The translations under genes were made by a program, and so were the position numbers. From an uncultured Bacilli bacterium (lineage in GTDB: Bacteria; Bacillota_I; Bacilli_A; RF39; UBA660), in contig CAJOJR010000014.1 in assembly GCA_905235065.1 (NCBI GenBank), positions 1 through 50,513 of the forward strand: 50,513 bases of DNA, given 5' to 3'. Shown here piece by piece: positions 1 through 9,295 of this stretch (its first letter is position 1; every line of letters starts with the position of its first letter). The notes under the pieces were generated by a model. The model saw only the letters and a list, made by a program, of their open reading frames with translations. It was not told where the DNA came from and did not search any database.

Positions 1-2
1 AA

Positions 3-140
3 GTTGCTAAGAAAGAAACTAAAGAAGAAAAAGATTTATCATCTTTAACAGTTGCTGAATTAAAATCTTTAGCTAAAGAAAAAGGTATCAAAGGATACAG
101 TACTATGAAAAAAGATGAATTATTATCATCTTTAAAATAA
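3..140 (+). CDS. rpsB: C-terminal end of a protein (probably 30S ribosomal protein S2) with a SAP/Rho_N-like tail; 5' truncated by window
   Basis: Frame 3 open from window start: VAKKETKEEKDLSSLTVAELKSLAKEKGIKGYSTMKKDELLSSLK*. LTVAELKSLAKEKGIKGYSxMKKxEL is a typical Rho_N/SAP-like tail. rpsB assignment rests only on the usual rpsB-tsf order. Confidence 0.5.
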   Translation, partial: VAKKETKEEKDLSSLTVAELKSLAKEKGIKGYSTMKKDELLSSLK

Positions 141-149
141 GGAGGAATT

Positions 150-1019
150 ATGAATATTACAGCTGAAATGGTTAAAAACCTTAGAGAAATGACTGGTGCT
201 GGTATGATGGATTGTAAAAAGGCATTGGTTGAAACAAATGGAGATATGGATAAGGCTGTTGATTACTTAAGAGAAAAAGGTATATCAAAAGCTGCTAAAA
301 AAGCAGATAGAATTGCTGCTGAAGGTTTATCTAATATCTTTATTGATGGTAATAAAGCCGTAGTATTAGAAGTTAATTCTGAAACTGACTTTGTTGCTAA
401 AAATGCTGAATTCCAAGAATTAGTAGAAAAAATAGGTAAAACTATTTTAAATAGTGATGTTAAATCTGTTGAAGATGCATTAAACTTAACAGTTGATGGA
501 TCTACAAACGATTTAATTGTTGCTGCTACAGCTAAAATTGGAGAAAAACTTTCTTTAAGAAGATTTGAACTTATTACTAAGAAAGATGATGAAGTATTTG
601 GAACTTACTTACATATGGGTGGTAAAATTTCAAGCTTAATAGTATTAAAAGGTGGAAACGAATCAGTTGCAAAAGATATTGCTATGCAAAGTGCAGCTAT
701 GAAACCATCATATGTGTCAAGAGATGAAGTTCCATCTAGTGAAGTTGAACATGAAAGAAGCGTACTTACTTCTCAAGCAATTGAAGAAGGAAAGAAACCT
801 GAATTCGTAGATAAAATCATTGAAGGAAGATTAAGTAAGTATTTTGAAGAAGTATGTTTAGTAGATCAAGCATTCGTAAAAGATTCTGGTTTAACTGTAA
901 AAGCATATTTGTCTCAAAATAATGCGGAAGTTATTTTAATGATTAGATATGAAGTGGGCGAAGGCATGGAAAAGAGAAATGATAACTTTGCTGAAGAAGT
1001 AATGAGTCAAATAAAATAA
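150..1019 (+). CDS. tsf: Translation elongation factor Ts
   Basis: ITAEMVKNLREMTGAGMMDCKKAL and SETDFVAKN motifs; RBS aaggagg just upstream. Confidence 0.98.
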   Translation: MNITAEMVKNLREMTGAGMMDCKKALVETNGDMDKAVDYLREKGISKAAKKADRIAAEGLSNIFIDGNKAVVLEVNSETDFVAKNAEFQELVEKIGKTILNSDVKSVEDALNLTVDGSTNDLIVAATAKIGEKLSLRRFELITKKDDEVFGTYLHMGGKISSLIVLKGGNESVAKDIAMQSAAMKPSYVSRDEVPSSEVEHERSVLTSQAIEEGKKPEFVDKIIEGRLSKYFEEVCLVDQAFVKDSGLTVKAYLSQNNAEVILMIRYEVGEGMEKRNDNFAEEVMSQIK

Positions 1020-1025
1020 GACTTG

Positions 1026-1052
1026 AAGAGTGAAAGTTTTCACTCTTTTTTT
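1026..1052 (+). terminator. Rho-independent terminator after tsf
   Basis: AAGAGTGAAA-GT-TTTCACTCTT followed by T run. Confidence 0.85.
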
Positions 1053-1130
1053 ATTGGTTTAAAAAAATATTTTTTTCTTCTAAAAAAAAGTGTTTTGAAA
1101 AAAAAGTGGCGATAATATAAATAGAGGGAG

Positions 1131-1700
1131 GTGAATATGAACAAATTAAGTGTCAAACAAAATGGCTTTAGAGATTGTGCTGCTGCATGCTTACTTTCGA
1201 TAATAAGATACTATGGTGGAAATGCTTCAAAAGAAGAATTGAACTATATAATAAAAACAGATAAATATGGAACAAATGCTTATAATCTTATTGAAGGTGC
1301 TAAAACTATTGGATTTGATGGATATGGTTTAAAAAAGACATATGAAGATTTACTTTGTTATGACAATTTACCGGTGATTGCGCATACTAAAGTAAATAAT
1401 ATGTATCATTATGTTGTTATATATGAGATAAATAAAAAATATATAAAGTTAATGGATCCTGAATATGGCTTAAAAAAAGTAACTTATAATTATTTTAATA
1501 AAATATATTTAGGAACTATATTAATTTTATATCCTATAAAAGAAATACCAAAATTGAAAAGTAGAGATAAACTATTTAATTTCATCATTAATAACTTCCT
1601 ATTATATAAAAATAAAATTATCAAATTGACGCTTTTATCTCTTATAATAACAATACTTAGTATAATTATTAATACATATTTAAAAGTCTATATTGATTAG
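1131..1700 (+). CDS. Peptidase C39 domain plus first TM helix of a bacteriocin-processing ABC exporter (N-terminal fragment of a frameshifted gene)
   Basis: KQNGFRDCAAACLLSIIRYYGG (catalytic Cys region) and YHYVVIYEINKKYIKLMDPEYG (His/Asp region) of C39 peptidases; upstream RBS agggaggtg; frame broken at about 1697. Confidence 0.88.
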   Translation: MNMNKLSVKQNGFRDCAAACLLSIIRYYGGNASKEELNYIIKTDKYGTNAYNLIEGAKTIGFDGYGLKKTYEDLLCYDNLPVIAHTKVNNMYHYVVIYEINKKYIKLMDPEYGLKKVTYNYFNKIYLGTILILYPIKEIPKLKSRDKLFNFIINNFLLYKNKIIKLTLLSLIITILSIIINTYLKVYID

Positions 1701-1747
1701 TTAATTATTCAACAAGACTTTTAATTGCCATATCTATTTGTTTCATA

Positions 1748-3175
1748 ATGGTTATATTTCTAAAAAACATATTTGAAAATGTCAGGTCAAAGCTTCTGAT
1801 CAATATAAAACTTGTAATAAGTAAGAGTGTTACAAATATGTTTTTTAACCATATAATGAATCTTCCTTACCATCACATAAAAAGTAAACCTACTGGTGAG
1901 ATTAGTAGTAGACTTTATAACTTAGAAAACTTTAAAGATCTTGTTTCGACTATAATGTTGAATATATTTGTGAATATTTTTTTAGTAGTAGTAAGTATGA
2001 TAATATTAATTGTTTTAAATAAATCATTATTTTTAATAAGTATTATCGTAATAGTTTTATACTCGATTATTGTTTTCTTTTATTCAATGATATTTAAAAA
2101 TGAAATAAATGAACTTCAAATAAGCGAAGGAGTTTATTCTTCAAAATTAGTAGAATCTTTAAATGGATATGAGACTATAAAAAATTTAAATTTAATTTCT
2201 GAAACAGTTGACAATGTTAATAGCAGTTATAGTAAATACTTAAATAAATATAAATTGTTTGAATACTCCTATTCAAATGAAAGAATGATGAAAGAAATAA
2301 TAAACGATTTAGGTATGCTTTTTGTTTCAATAATAGGTTTAATTTTTGTAAGAAAGAATTTAATGACAATCGGAGATGTAATAATGTTTACTTCATTAGT
2401 ATTATTTTTTACAGAACCAATTAAAGAATTATTAAATTTAGTTCCTAGCATAAAATATGCATCAATCTCATATGAAAGGATTAATGATTTGCTAATGATT
2501 GAAAAAGAAAATATCAATAGAGAGAATAAAAAAATGATAGATGGGGATATATCTATTTCAAACTTATCATATTCATACAACAACACAACTAACATTCTAA
2601 AAGGAATCAATTTAAAAATAAAGAAAGGAGAAAAAATTTTAATACATGGTAAGAGTGGGATAGGAAAAAGTACGTTTGCTAAAATACTATTAAAATATAT
2701 TGAAAGTTATAAAGGGAGTATTAAAATAAATGATATCAATTTGAAGGACATAAACAATGATATTATTAGAAATACATTTACTTATATTTCTCAAAATGAA
2801 ATATTATTATCCGATACGATTAAAAATAATATTATTTTAAATAGAGATATTAGTGATAATCAATATAATGAAATAATAAAAATATGTAATGTTGACAAAA
2901 TAATTGATAATAAACCTTTGAGAAATAACTTTCTAATTGAAGAAGACGGTTTTAATTTAAGTGGTGGTGAAAGGCAAAAAATAATACTTGCAAGAGGACT
3001 TCTAAAAAAATTCAATATTCTAATTCTTGATGAAGCATTAAGTGAAGTAGGATATGAAGAGGAAATCAAAATTATAAAAGAAATATTTGAAAAATATAAA
3101 AACAATACAATTATTTATATTTCACATAAAAAGGAAATAATAGACTTTTTTGAAAATAAGTATTTGATTGATTAG
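1748..3175 (+). CDS. TM and ATPase domains of the same C39 ABC exporter (C-terminal fragment; frame is open from 1697)
   Basis: Walker A HGKSGIGKST, signature LSGGERQKIILARG, Walker B ILILDE, H-loop YISHK. Reading the frame upstream of the ATG gives LVNYSTRLLIAISICFIMVIFLKN, which continues ...TYLKVYID from the previous ORF. Confidence 0.88.
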   Translation: MVIFLKNIFENVRSKLLINIKLVISKSVTNMFFNHIMNLPYHHIKSKPTGEISSRLYNLENFKDLVSTIMLNIFVNIFLVVVSMIILIVLNKSLFLISIIVIVLYSIIVFFYSMIFKNEINELQISEGVYSSKLVESLNGYETIKNLNLISETVDNVNSSYSKYLNKYKLFEYSYSNERMMKEIINDLGMLFVSIIGLIFVRKNLMTIGDVIMFTSLVLFFTEPIKELLNLVPSIKYASISYERINDLLMIEKENINRENKKMIDGDISISNLSYSYNNTTNILKGINLKIKKGEKILIHGKSGIGKSTFAKILLKYIESYKGSIKINDINLKDINNDIIRNTFTYISQNEILLSDTIKNNIILNRDISDNQYNEIIKICNVDKIIDNKPLRNNFLIEEDGFNLSGGERQKIILARGLLKKFNILILDEALSEVGYEEEIKIIKEIFEKYKNNTIIYISHKKEIIDFFENKYLID

Positions 3176-3185
3176 AAAGGAGGAA

Positions 3186-3326
3186 ATGATGCTTACTAAT
3201 GAAGATTTATTCAATATTAAAGCAGGTGCTATTAAAGCTAGTATACTTGCTTTAATAGCAGCAGGAGTAACTTTCATAATAGGTGTTGTAGATGGTTATT
3301 TAAGACCATTAAAATGTAATAGATGA
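3186..3326 (+). CDS. Candidate class IIb bacteriocin precursor, peptide A (46 aa)
   Basis: MMLTNEDLFNIKAG|AIKASILALIAAGVTFIIGVVDGYLRPLKCNR*. Leader fits L-12, D-8, L-7, I-4, A-2 G-1; GVVDG is GxxxG; RBS aaaggagg; next to C39 exporter. Not in ORF track. Confidence 0.78.
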   Translation: MMLTNEDLFNIKAGAIKASILALIAAGVTFIIGVVDGYLRPLKCNR

Positions 3327-3475
3327 GAAGGGAGGAACTAGTATTAATCGTAGGAGGTTCTTCAATAAGTGGTACCGTTTTAAACGCCGTTATAAGAGCA
3401 GTTAATGCTGCTTTAGAAGTTGGAAGAAGTTTAGGGACTGCCATTAGAACTAAACAAGCATGTCCAATAAAATAA
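3323..3475 (+). CDS. Candidate class IIb bacteriocin precursor, peptide B (50 aa)
   Basis: ATGA overlap with peptide A stop; MRREELVLIVGG|SSISGTVLNAVIRAVNAALEVGRSLGTAIRTKQACPIK*. Leader E-8 L-7 I-4 G-2 G-1; GRSLG is GxxxG, plus AxxxA steps. Not in ORF track. Confidence 0.78.
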   Translation: MRREELVLIVGGSSISGTVLNAVIRAVNAALEVGRSLGTAIRTKQACPIK

Positions 3476-3497
3476 GGGTATTTACCCTTATTTTTTA
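3471..3497 (+). terminator. Rho-independent terminator closing the bacteriocin cassette
   Basis: AATAAGGGTA-TT-TACCCTTATT then TTTTATT; overlaps the peptide B stop codon. Confidence 0.85.
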
Positions 3498-3568
3498 TTA
3501 GTAAATTAATTGTAAAGTTGTTTCTTTTAAAATTCAAATGTATACTAGATTATAGTGAGGTAGTAAAG

Positions 3569-6500
3569 ATGGACGATAGAGTTAAAAGGTTTTTTGATGT
3601 AATAAAATTGAATGAAACTGAATATTCCTTTTTTAATGGTTCATCTGTTAAAAAAGTAGATGTTGATAAAGAAAATAAAGAGTGGATTGTTTATTTAAAT
3701 TTAGAAAATATAATCCCTGTCAAAACATTTGAAAACATGTATGAACTAAGTCAAAAAATAAAAGACGTTAAAAAAGTTCACTTTGTTTTTGATGTCAAAA
3801 ATTTAGATTATTCTTTATTAGAAGACTATTTTAAATATTATTTTAATATATTAATTGAAAACTGTCCAATGTTAGAAAGTATGAAGGGAAACATTATAAC
3901 TTTCGATAAACAAAACATTGTATTTGATGTTGTTAATAGTGCTGAAGAGAAGAAAATTAATAGTTTGAAATCTAAAATAATTAAATTTTTGGAAAACATG
4001 GGGTTTAAAGATATAAATTTTACATCTAGAATAAATGAAGAAGCTAGAAACAATGTTAAGAAAATGTTAGAAAATACTACTACATTTGAAATAAAAAAGG
4101 AAGATTCAAAACTATTATTCGGTTCTTCAATAAAAGGCGAATCTACTAAAATGTCTAATATATTTAGTGAAGAGAACAATATAGTAATAGATGCATATGT
4201 TTTTGGAAAAGAAGTAAGAAACATTCAAAATAAATTCACACTAGTTACATTTAAATTAAGTGATAAGACTGATAGTATGTATGCTAAAATGTTTTTAAAA
4301 AATGAAGCTGATGTTAAAAATATTGATAAAAACATTAAAATGAATAGCTGGTATAAGTTTGGTGGATATATCAGTAATGATTCTTATACTAATGAACTTG
4401 TATTAAACATAAGAAGTATTGAATCTCTTAATGTAAAAGAGCTTGAAAGAAATGACAATTATAGTGAAAAAAGAGTGGAACTTCATGCGCACACATTTAT
4501 GAGTCAAATGGATGGCTGTGTTGATGCAAGTGTTTTAGTTAAACAAGCTCATAAATGGGGACATAGAGGTATAGCTATTACGGATCATAATGGTTGCCAA
4601 GCATTTCCTGATGTTTATCATACTGTAAATGATATAAACTCAAATTTAAAAGAAGGTGAGGAACCATTTAAAGCATTATATGGTACTGAACTCACTTTAA
4701 TAGATGATGCTGTTAATATTGTAATAAGGCCTTCAAAAGAAAACTTGCTGGAAAGCACATATGTCGTTTTTGACTTTGAAACAACTGGACTTAATGCAGG
4801 TGGAGAAGACTCTATTATCGAAATTGGTGCAGTAAAAATTTGTAATGGCGAAATTGTTGATAGATTTGATGAACTTATAAATCCCGGACATAAGTTAAAT
4901 TCTAAAATATCTGAGCTTACTAATATTACTGATGAAATGTTAAAAGATAAAGATAATGAAGAAAATGCAATAAAGAGATTTATTTCTTGGTATGGTGATT
5001 TACCAATGGTTGCTCATAATGCTAAATTTGATGTCAGTTTTTTGGAAAAATGTTATCAAAAATACAATTTAGGCGAATATAAAAATACTGTGCTTGATAC
5101 TTTAGAATTATCAAGGGCACTTGATTCATCATTCGGAAAACATAGTTTATCTGCATTAGTTAAAAGATATGATGTTCCTTGGGATGAAGATGCTCATCAT
5201 AGAGCTGATTATGATGCTGAAGGTACTGCTTTGGTGCTTAATAAAATGTTACACAAATTAAAGAACCAAGGATATAAAACAATAGATGAATTGAATAGTT
5301 TGGTTTCTAAAGATGAAATATATAAATATGGAAGAAGTTATCATGTTAATTTAATAGCTAAAAACAAAGTTGGATTGAAAAACTTATTTAAAATTATTTC
5401 TCTTGCAAATACTAAATATTTGTATAAAACACCAAGAATTTTGAGAAGTGAAATTTCAAGACTTAGAGAGGGATTGTTAGTTGGAAGTGGTTGTTATGAA
5501 AGTGAAGTATTTATCGAAGCAAGAAGTAAAGGTGATGAAGAACTTTCTAATATAATTAATTTTTATGATTATGTAGAAATACAACCAATTCCATGCTACA
5601 CTCAATTAACAAAAACTGATGAATTTGCAAATGAAGCTGAATTAATAGATCATTTAAAAAAGATAATAAAGTCTACAAAAGAATCAGGAAAGATTATAGT
5701 TGCAACTGGCGATGTCCATCACTTAAACAATGAAGATAAGATAACAAGAGAAATAATTGTTAATCAAAAAGTTCCGGGTGGTGGAAGACATCCGTTGGCT
5801 AAATATGGACTTGATAATATACCATCATTATATTTTAGAACAACTGAAGAAATGATGAATGAATTTTCATTCTTAACGGAGGACGAAAAATACGAATTAG
5901 TTATTAAAAACACTAATAGAATATTTGATATGTGTGAAATTATTGAAGTTATAATTGAAACTGGGGGTGTTCCTTTTTCACCAAAAATTGATAATTCTAT
6001 TAATGAAGTTACAAATATGGTATATGAAAAAGCATCTTCTTTATATGGAGAAAAACTTCCAGATAATATTGAAGAAAGAATTGCAAAAGAATTATATGGA
6101 GATTCAATAACAAAATATTTCAATGATTTAAATGAAATGCATAATGTAATATTAGGTGGTTTGGATTCTATAAAAGAAGTTGTAAAGAATAAATTAAGAG
6201 AAGATAACAAAGAATTAAATGAAGAAGAATTAGATAAATTAACTAAAAAAAGTATTGGTGGAATAATAGGTGGAGGATTTGATGTTATATATTTAATTGC
6301 TCAAAAATTAGTAAAACATTCAAACGATTCTGGTTATTTAGTTGGTTCAAGAGGATCGGTTGGTTCAAGTTTTGTAGCAACTTTAATGGGTATAACTGAG
6401 GTTAATCCTCTTCCTGCCCATTATAGATGTTTAAATTGCAAATACAGTATATTTACTGATGATAATGGGGTATCTTTAGGTAAAACTTATTCATCTGGTT

Positions 6501-8044
6501 ATGATTTACCTAATAAAAAGTGTCCGTTATGTGGTACTGATCTTTATAAAGATGGGCAAGATATGCCTTTTGCTACTTTCTTAGGCTTTAACGCAGATAA
6601 AGTTCCAGATATTGATCTTAACTTTTCAGATTTAAACCAAGCAGATGCTCATGAATATACAAAAGTATTATTTGGTGAAGATAATGTTTATAGAGCAGGA
6701 ACAATTGGTACTGTTGCTGAAAAAACTGCTTTTGGTTTTGTTAAAGGATACTTAGAAGAAAAAGGAATATTTAAAAGAAAAGCTGAAATTGAAAGACTTG
6801 CTGTTGGATGCACTGGTATAAAAAGAACAACAGGACAACATCCGGGAGGAATAGTGGTAATTCCAAAATATATGGATGTATTTGATTTTACACCTTTCCA
6901 ATACCCAGCAGATGATCCTGAGTCTGCATGGAGAACAACACACTTTGATTATCATGCAATTGATCAGGATGTATTAAAGCTTGATATATTAGGCCATTCC
7001 GATCCAACACAATTAAGATATTTACAAGATTTATCTGGTATGGATGTTACAAAAGTTCCACTTGATGATAAGAAGACGATGTCAATTTTCTTATCACCTG
7101 AAGCATTAGGTGTTACAAAAGAGCAAATTATGTGTGAAACAGGTACTTTAGGTGTTCCAGAATTTGGAACTAACTTTACTATTGGAATGCTTGTTGATAC
7201 TAAACCAAAGACATTCTCAGAATTAATTAAAATATCTGGTTTGTCACATGGAACCGATGTATGGCTTGGTAATGCACAAGAATTGATAAGAAACAATGTT
7301 ATTCCATTTAAAGACGTAATTGGTTGTCGTGATGATATAATGGTATATCTTATGTATCATGGTGTTGAACCAATTAAGGCGTTTAAAATAATGGAATTTG
7401 TTCGTAAAGGAAAAGCATCAAAAGATCCAGAAACTTGGGCTTCTCATATTGAAACAATGAAGAATGCAGGTATAGAAGATTGGTTTATAAATTCTTGTGG
7501 AAAAATAAAATACATGTTCCCAAAAGCTCATGCTGCTGCTTATGTAATTAGTGCATTTAGAATAGCGTGGTTTAAGGTTCATATGCCAGCATTATATTAT
7601 GCCACTTATTTTACTTCTAGAATAACAGACTATGATATTGATTCTATGATAGGTGGTTATGATAAGATAAAAGAAAAAATAAATGAAATAAACAATAAGG
7701 GATATGATGCTTCTAATAAGGAAACATCTGTACTTGAAACCTTAAAAATAGCTTTAGAAGCAACTGCGCGTAATATAAATTTTCTACCTATTGACTTAAA
7801 TAAAAGTGGTAGTACTAATTTTATTGTAAAAGATGACAATAATTTATATCCACCTTTTTCAACAATTGATGGTCTTGGTGATACGGTTGCTAATCAAATA
7901 GTTAAAGAAAGAGAGAAATCACCTTTTATAAGTATTGAAGATTTACAAAATAGAGGAAAGGTGTCTTCAACATTAATAGAAAAAATGAAATCAATGGGAA
8001 TACTAGATGGTCTTCCTGAAAGTTCTCAATTATCTTTATTTTAA
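3569..8044 (+). CDS. polC: DNA polymerase III PolC-type alpha subunit with embedded 3'-5' exonuclease
   Basis: PHP region HAHTFMSQMDG, exonuclease VVFDFETTGLNAGGEDSIIEIGAVK, Zn ribbon CRLNCKYSIF-like, PDIDLNFS. ATG at 3569 preceded by gtgagg is preferred over ORF-track start 3518. Confidence 0.97.
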   Translation: MDDRVKRFFDVIKLNETEYSFFNGSSVKKVDVDKENKEWIVYLNLENIIPVKTFENMYELSQKIKDVKKVHFVFDVKNLDYSLLEDYFKYYFNILIENCPMLESMKGNIITFDKQNIVFDVVNSAEEKKINSLKSKIIKFLENMGFKDINFTSRINEEARNNVKKMLENTTTFEIKKEDSKLLFGSSIKGESTKMSNIFSEENNIVIDAYVFGKEVRNIQNKFTLVTFKLSDKTDSMYAKMFLKNEADVKNIDKNIKMNSWYKFGGYISNDSYTNELVLNIRSIESLNVKELERNDNYSEKRVELHAHTFMSQMDGCVDASVLVKQAHKWGHRGIAITDHNGCQAFPDVYHTVNDINSNLKEGEEPFKALYGTELTLIDDAVNIVIRPSKENLLESTYVVFDFETTGLNAGGEDSIIEIGAVKICNGEIVDRFDELINPGHKLNSKISELTNITDEMLKDKDNEENAIKRFISWYGDLPMVAHNAKFDVSFLEKCYQKYNLGEYKNTVLDTLELSRALDSSFGKHSLSALVKRYDVPWDEDAHHRADYDAEGTALVLNKMLHKLKNQGYKTIDELNSLVSKDEIYKYGRSYHVNLIAKNKVGLKNLFKIISLANTKYLYKTPRILRSEISRLREGLLVGSGCYESEVFIEARSKGDEELSNIINFYDYVEIQPIPCYTQLTKTDEFANEAELIDHLKKIIKSTKESGKIIVATGDVHHLNNEDKITREIIVNQKVPGGGRHPLAKYGLDNIPSLYFRTTEEMMNEFSFLTEDEKYELVIKNTNRIFDMCEIIEVIIETGGVPFSPKIDNSINEVTNMVYEKASSLYGEKLPDNIEERIAKELYGDSITKYFNDLNEMHNVILGGLDSIKEVVKNKLREDNKELNEEELDKLTKKSIGGIIGGGFDVIYLIAQKLVKHSNDSGYLVGSRGSVGSSFVATLMGITEVNPLPAHYRCLNCKYSIFTDDNGVSLGKTYSSGYDLPNKKCPLCGTDLYKDGQDMPFATFLGFNADKVPDIDLNFSDLNQADAHEYTKVLFGEDNVYRAGTIGTVAEKTAFGFVKGYLEEKGIFKRKAEIERLAVGCTGIKRTTGQHPGGIVVIPKYMDVFDFTPFQYPADDPESAWRTTHFDYHAIDQDVLKLDILGHSDPTQLRYLQDLSGMDVTKVPLDDKKTMSIFLSPEALGVTKEQIMCETGTLGVPEFGTNFTIGMLVDTKPKTFSELIKISGLSHGTDVWLGNAQELIRNNVIPFKDVIGCRDDIMVYLMYHGVEPIKAFKIMEFVRKGKASKDPETWASHIETMKNAGIEDWFINSCGKIKYMFPKAHAAAYVISAFRIAWFKVHMPALYYATYFTSRITDYDIDSMIGGYDKIKEKINEINNKGYDASNKETSVLETLKIALEATARNINFLPIDLNKSGSTNFIVKDDNNLYPPFSTIDGLGDTVANQIVKEREKSPFISIEDLQNRGKVSSTLIEKMKSMGILDGLPESSQLSLF

Positions 8045-8050
8045 AAAAAC

Positions 8051-8083
8051 AAAATAACACAAAAAAATGTTTGTGCTATTTTG
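8051..8083 (+). terminator. Possible terminator hairpin after polC
   Basis: AAAATAACACAAA...TTTGTGCTATTTT, imperfect inverted repeat. Confidence 0.5.
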
Positions 8084-8117
8084 ATATATGTTATATAATT
8101 AGATTGGAGGATAGGTT

Positions 8118-8666
8118 ATGTTTGATTATTTATATGGTAAAGTTGTGGGGGTTTATTCATCATATGTTGTAATAGATGTTAATAATATTGGTTTTAAAGT
8201 ATTCACTCCAAATCCTTATGTATTTGAAGAAGGGCATGAAGAAAAAATATATTTATATAATCATATTAGAGAAGATGAAAATACGTTATATGGTTTTAAA
8301 AAAGAAGAGGAAAGAGAATTATTCTTAAAACTAATAAATGTTAAAGGATTAGGTCCAAAACTTGCTCTTCCAATTTTAGCAACAGGTTCAGTCGATGGAA
8401 TAAAAGATGCAATCAATAGGGAGAATATTTTATATTTGAAAAAGTTCCCAAAAATAGGTGAAAAGGTTGCTAAGCAAATAATATTAGATTTAAAAGGAAA
8501 AGTAGAATCTAAAGGAGAATTTGTTAATACCGAAGATGAATTATATCAAGTTCTTTTAAGTTTAGGTTATAAAGCAAATGATATAAATAATGTAATTAAA
8601 CAAGTTAATAAAGATAATCCTATTGAACTACAGGTTAAAGAAGCATTAAAATTATTATTGAGGTAA
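8118..8666 (+). CDS. ruvA: Holliday junction branch migration protein RuvA
   Basis: MFDYLYGKVVGVYSSYVVIDVNNIGFKVF; KGLGPKLALPIL and KKFPKIGEKVAKQIILDLKGK HhH motifs. Confidence 0.96.
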   Translation: MFDYLYGKVVGVYSSYVVIDVNNIGFKVFTPNPYVFEEGHEEKIYLYNHIREDENTLYGFKKEEERELFLKLINVKGLGPKLALPILATGSVDGIKDAINRENILYLKKFPKIGEKVAKQIILDLKGKVESKGEFVNTEDELYQVLLSLGYKANDINNVIKQVNKDNPIELQVKEALKLLLR

Positions 8667-8668
8667 GT

Positions 8669-9295
8669 ATGGGAAAATTAGTATTATATTATGCTACAAT
8701 GAATTCTGGTAAAAGTTTTGATCTTATTAGGACAGAATATAATTATAGAGAAAATGGTTTTAAAACGCTTGTAATAAAACCTTCAAAAGATACAAAGGCA
8801 GAAGACTTTATTTTAGCAAGAGCTGGTCTTAAGAGAAAGGTTGACTATTTATTGGGTGAAGAAGAAAGTGTTATTGAAAAACTATATGGTAAACTAGATG
8901 GAATAACTTGTATTTTTATAGATGAAGCACAATTTCTAAATAAAAGCCAAGTAAAAGAATTAAGACTTATCACAGCGGCAACTGATATTTCAATTATTTG
9001 TTATGCATTAAGACTTAATTTCAAAGGAGAATTATTTGAAGGAAGTGAAGCATTATTTACTGACGCTGATAAATTAATCGAACTTAAAACTTTATGTCCA
9101 TTATGTGAAGAAGAAAGAGTGGCAAGATATGTTGGAAGAAAAGTAAATGGTGAGTTTGTTTCTAAAGGCAAAGAAGTAGTAATTGATGGCAGTAAAGATA
9201 ATGTGGAATATGTTCCACTTTGTGAAAGACATTTTTTAGAAGAAGTTAAAAAAGAAGATTTAAAATTAATAAGGAGGCGAGTATATGGAAGATGA
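8669..9295 (+). CDS. tdk: Thymidine kinase
   Basis: [20 protein letters not shown]-loop, IFIDEAQFL, Zn-binding CPLCEEE..CERHF. Confidence 0.95.
   Translation: MGKLVLYYATMNSGKSFDLIRTEYNYRENGFKTLVIKPSKDTKAEDFILARAGLKRKVDYLLGEEESVIEKLYGKLDGITCIFIDEAQFLNKSQVKELRLITAATDISIICYALRLNFKGELFEGSEALFTDADKLIELKTLCPLCEEERVARYVGRKVNGEFVSKGKEVVIDGSKDNVEYVPLCERHFLEEVKKEDLKLIRRRVYGR

Noticed and set aside
1695-1700. Phase-variable simple-sequence repeat controlling the exporter
   Set aside because: The run involved is only 2-3 T, too short for classical slipped-strand phase variation.
2269-2610. Minus-strand ORF within the exporter gene (also 2860..3105, 3838..4224, 5764..6210, 6752..6955, 6964..7296, 23698..24087, 26736..27182 and similar)
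   Set aside because: Antisense to strongly supported genes, low-complexity Ser/Ile/Phe/Leu-rich translations typical of the complement of AT-rich coding sequence, and no RBS or motif support.
3274-3537. 87-aa minus-strand ORF over the bacteriocin peptides
   Set aside because: Antisense to the better-supported two-peptide pair and terminator; no RBS; composition is a complement artefact.
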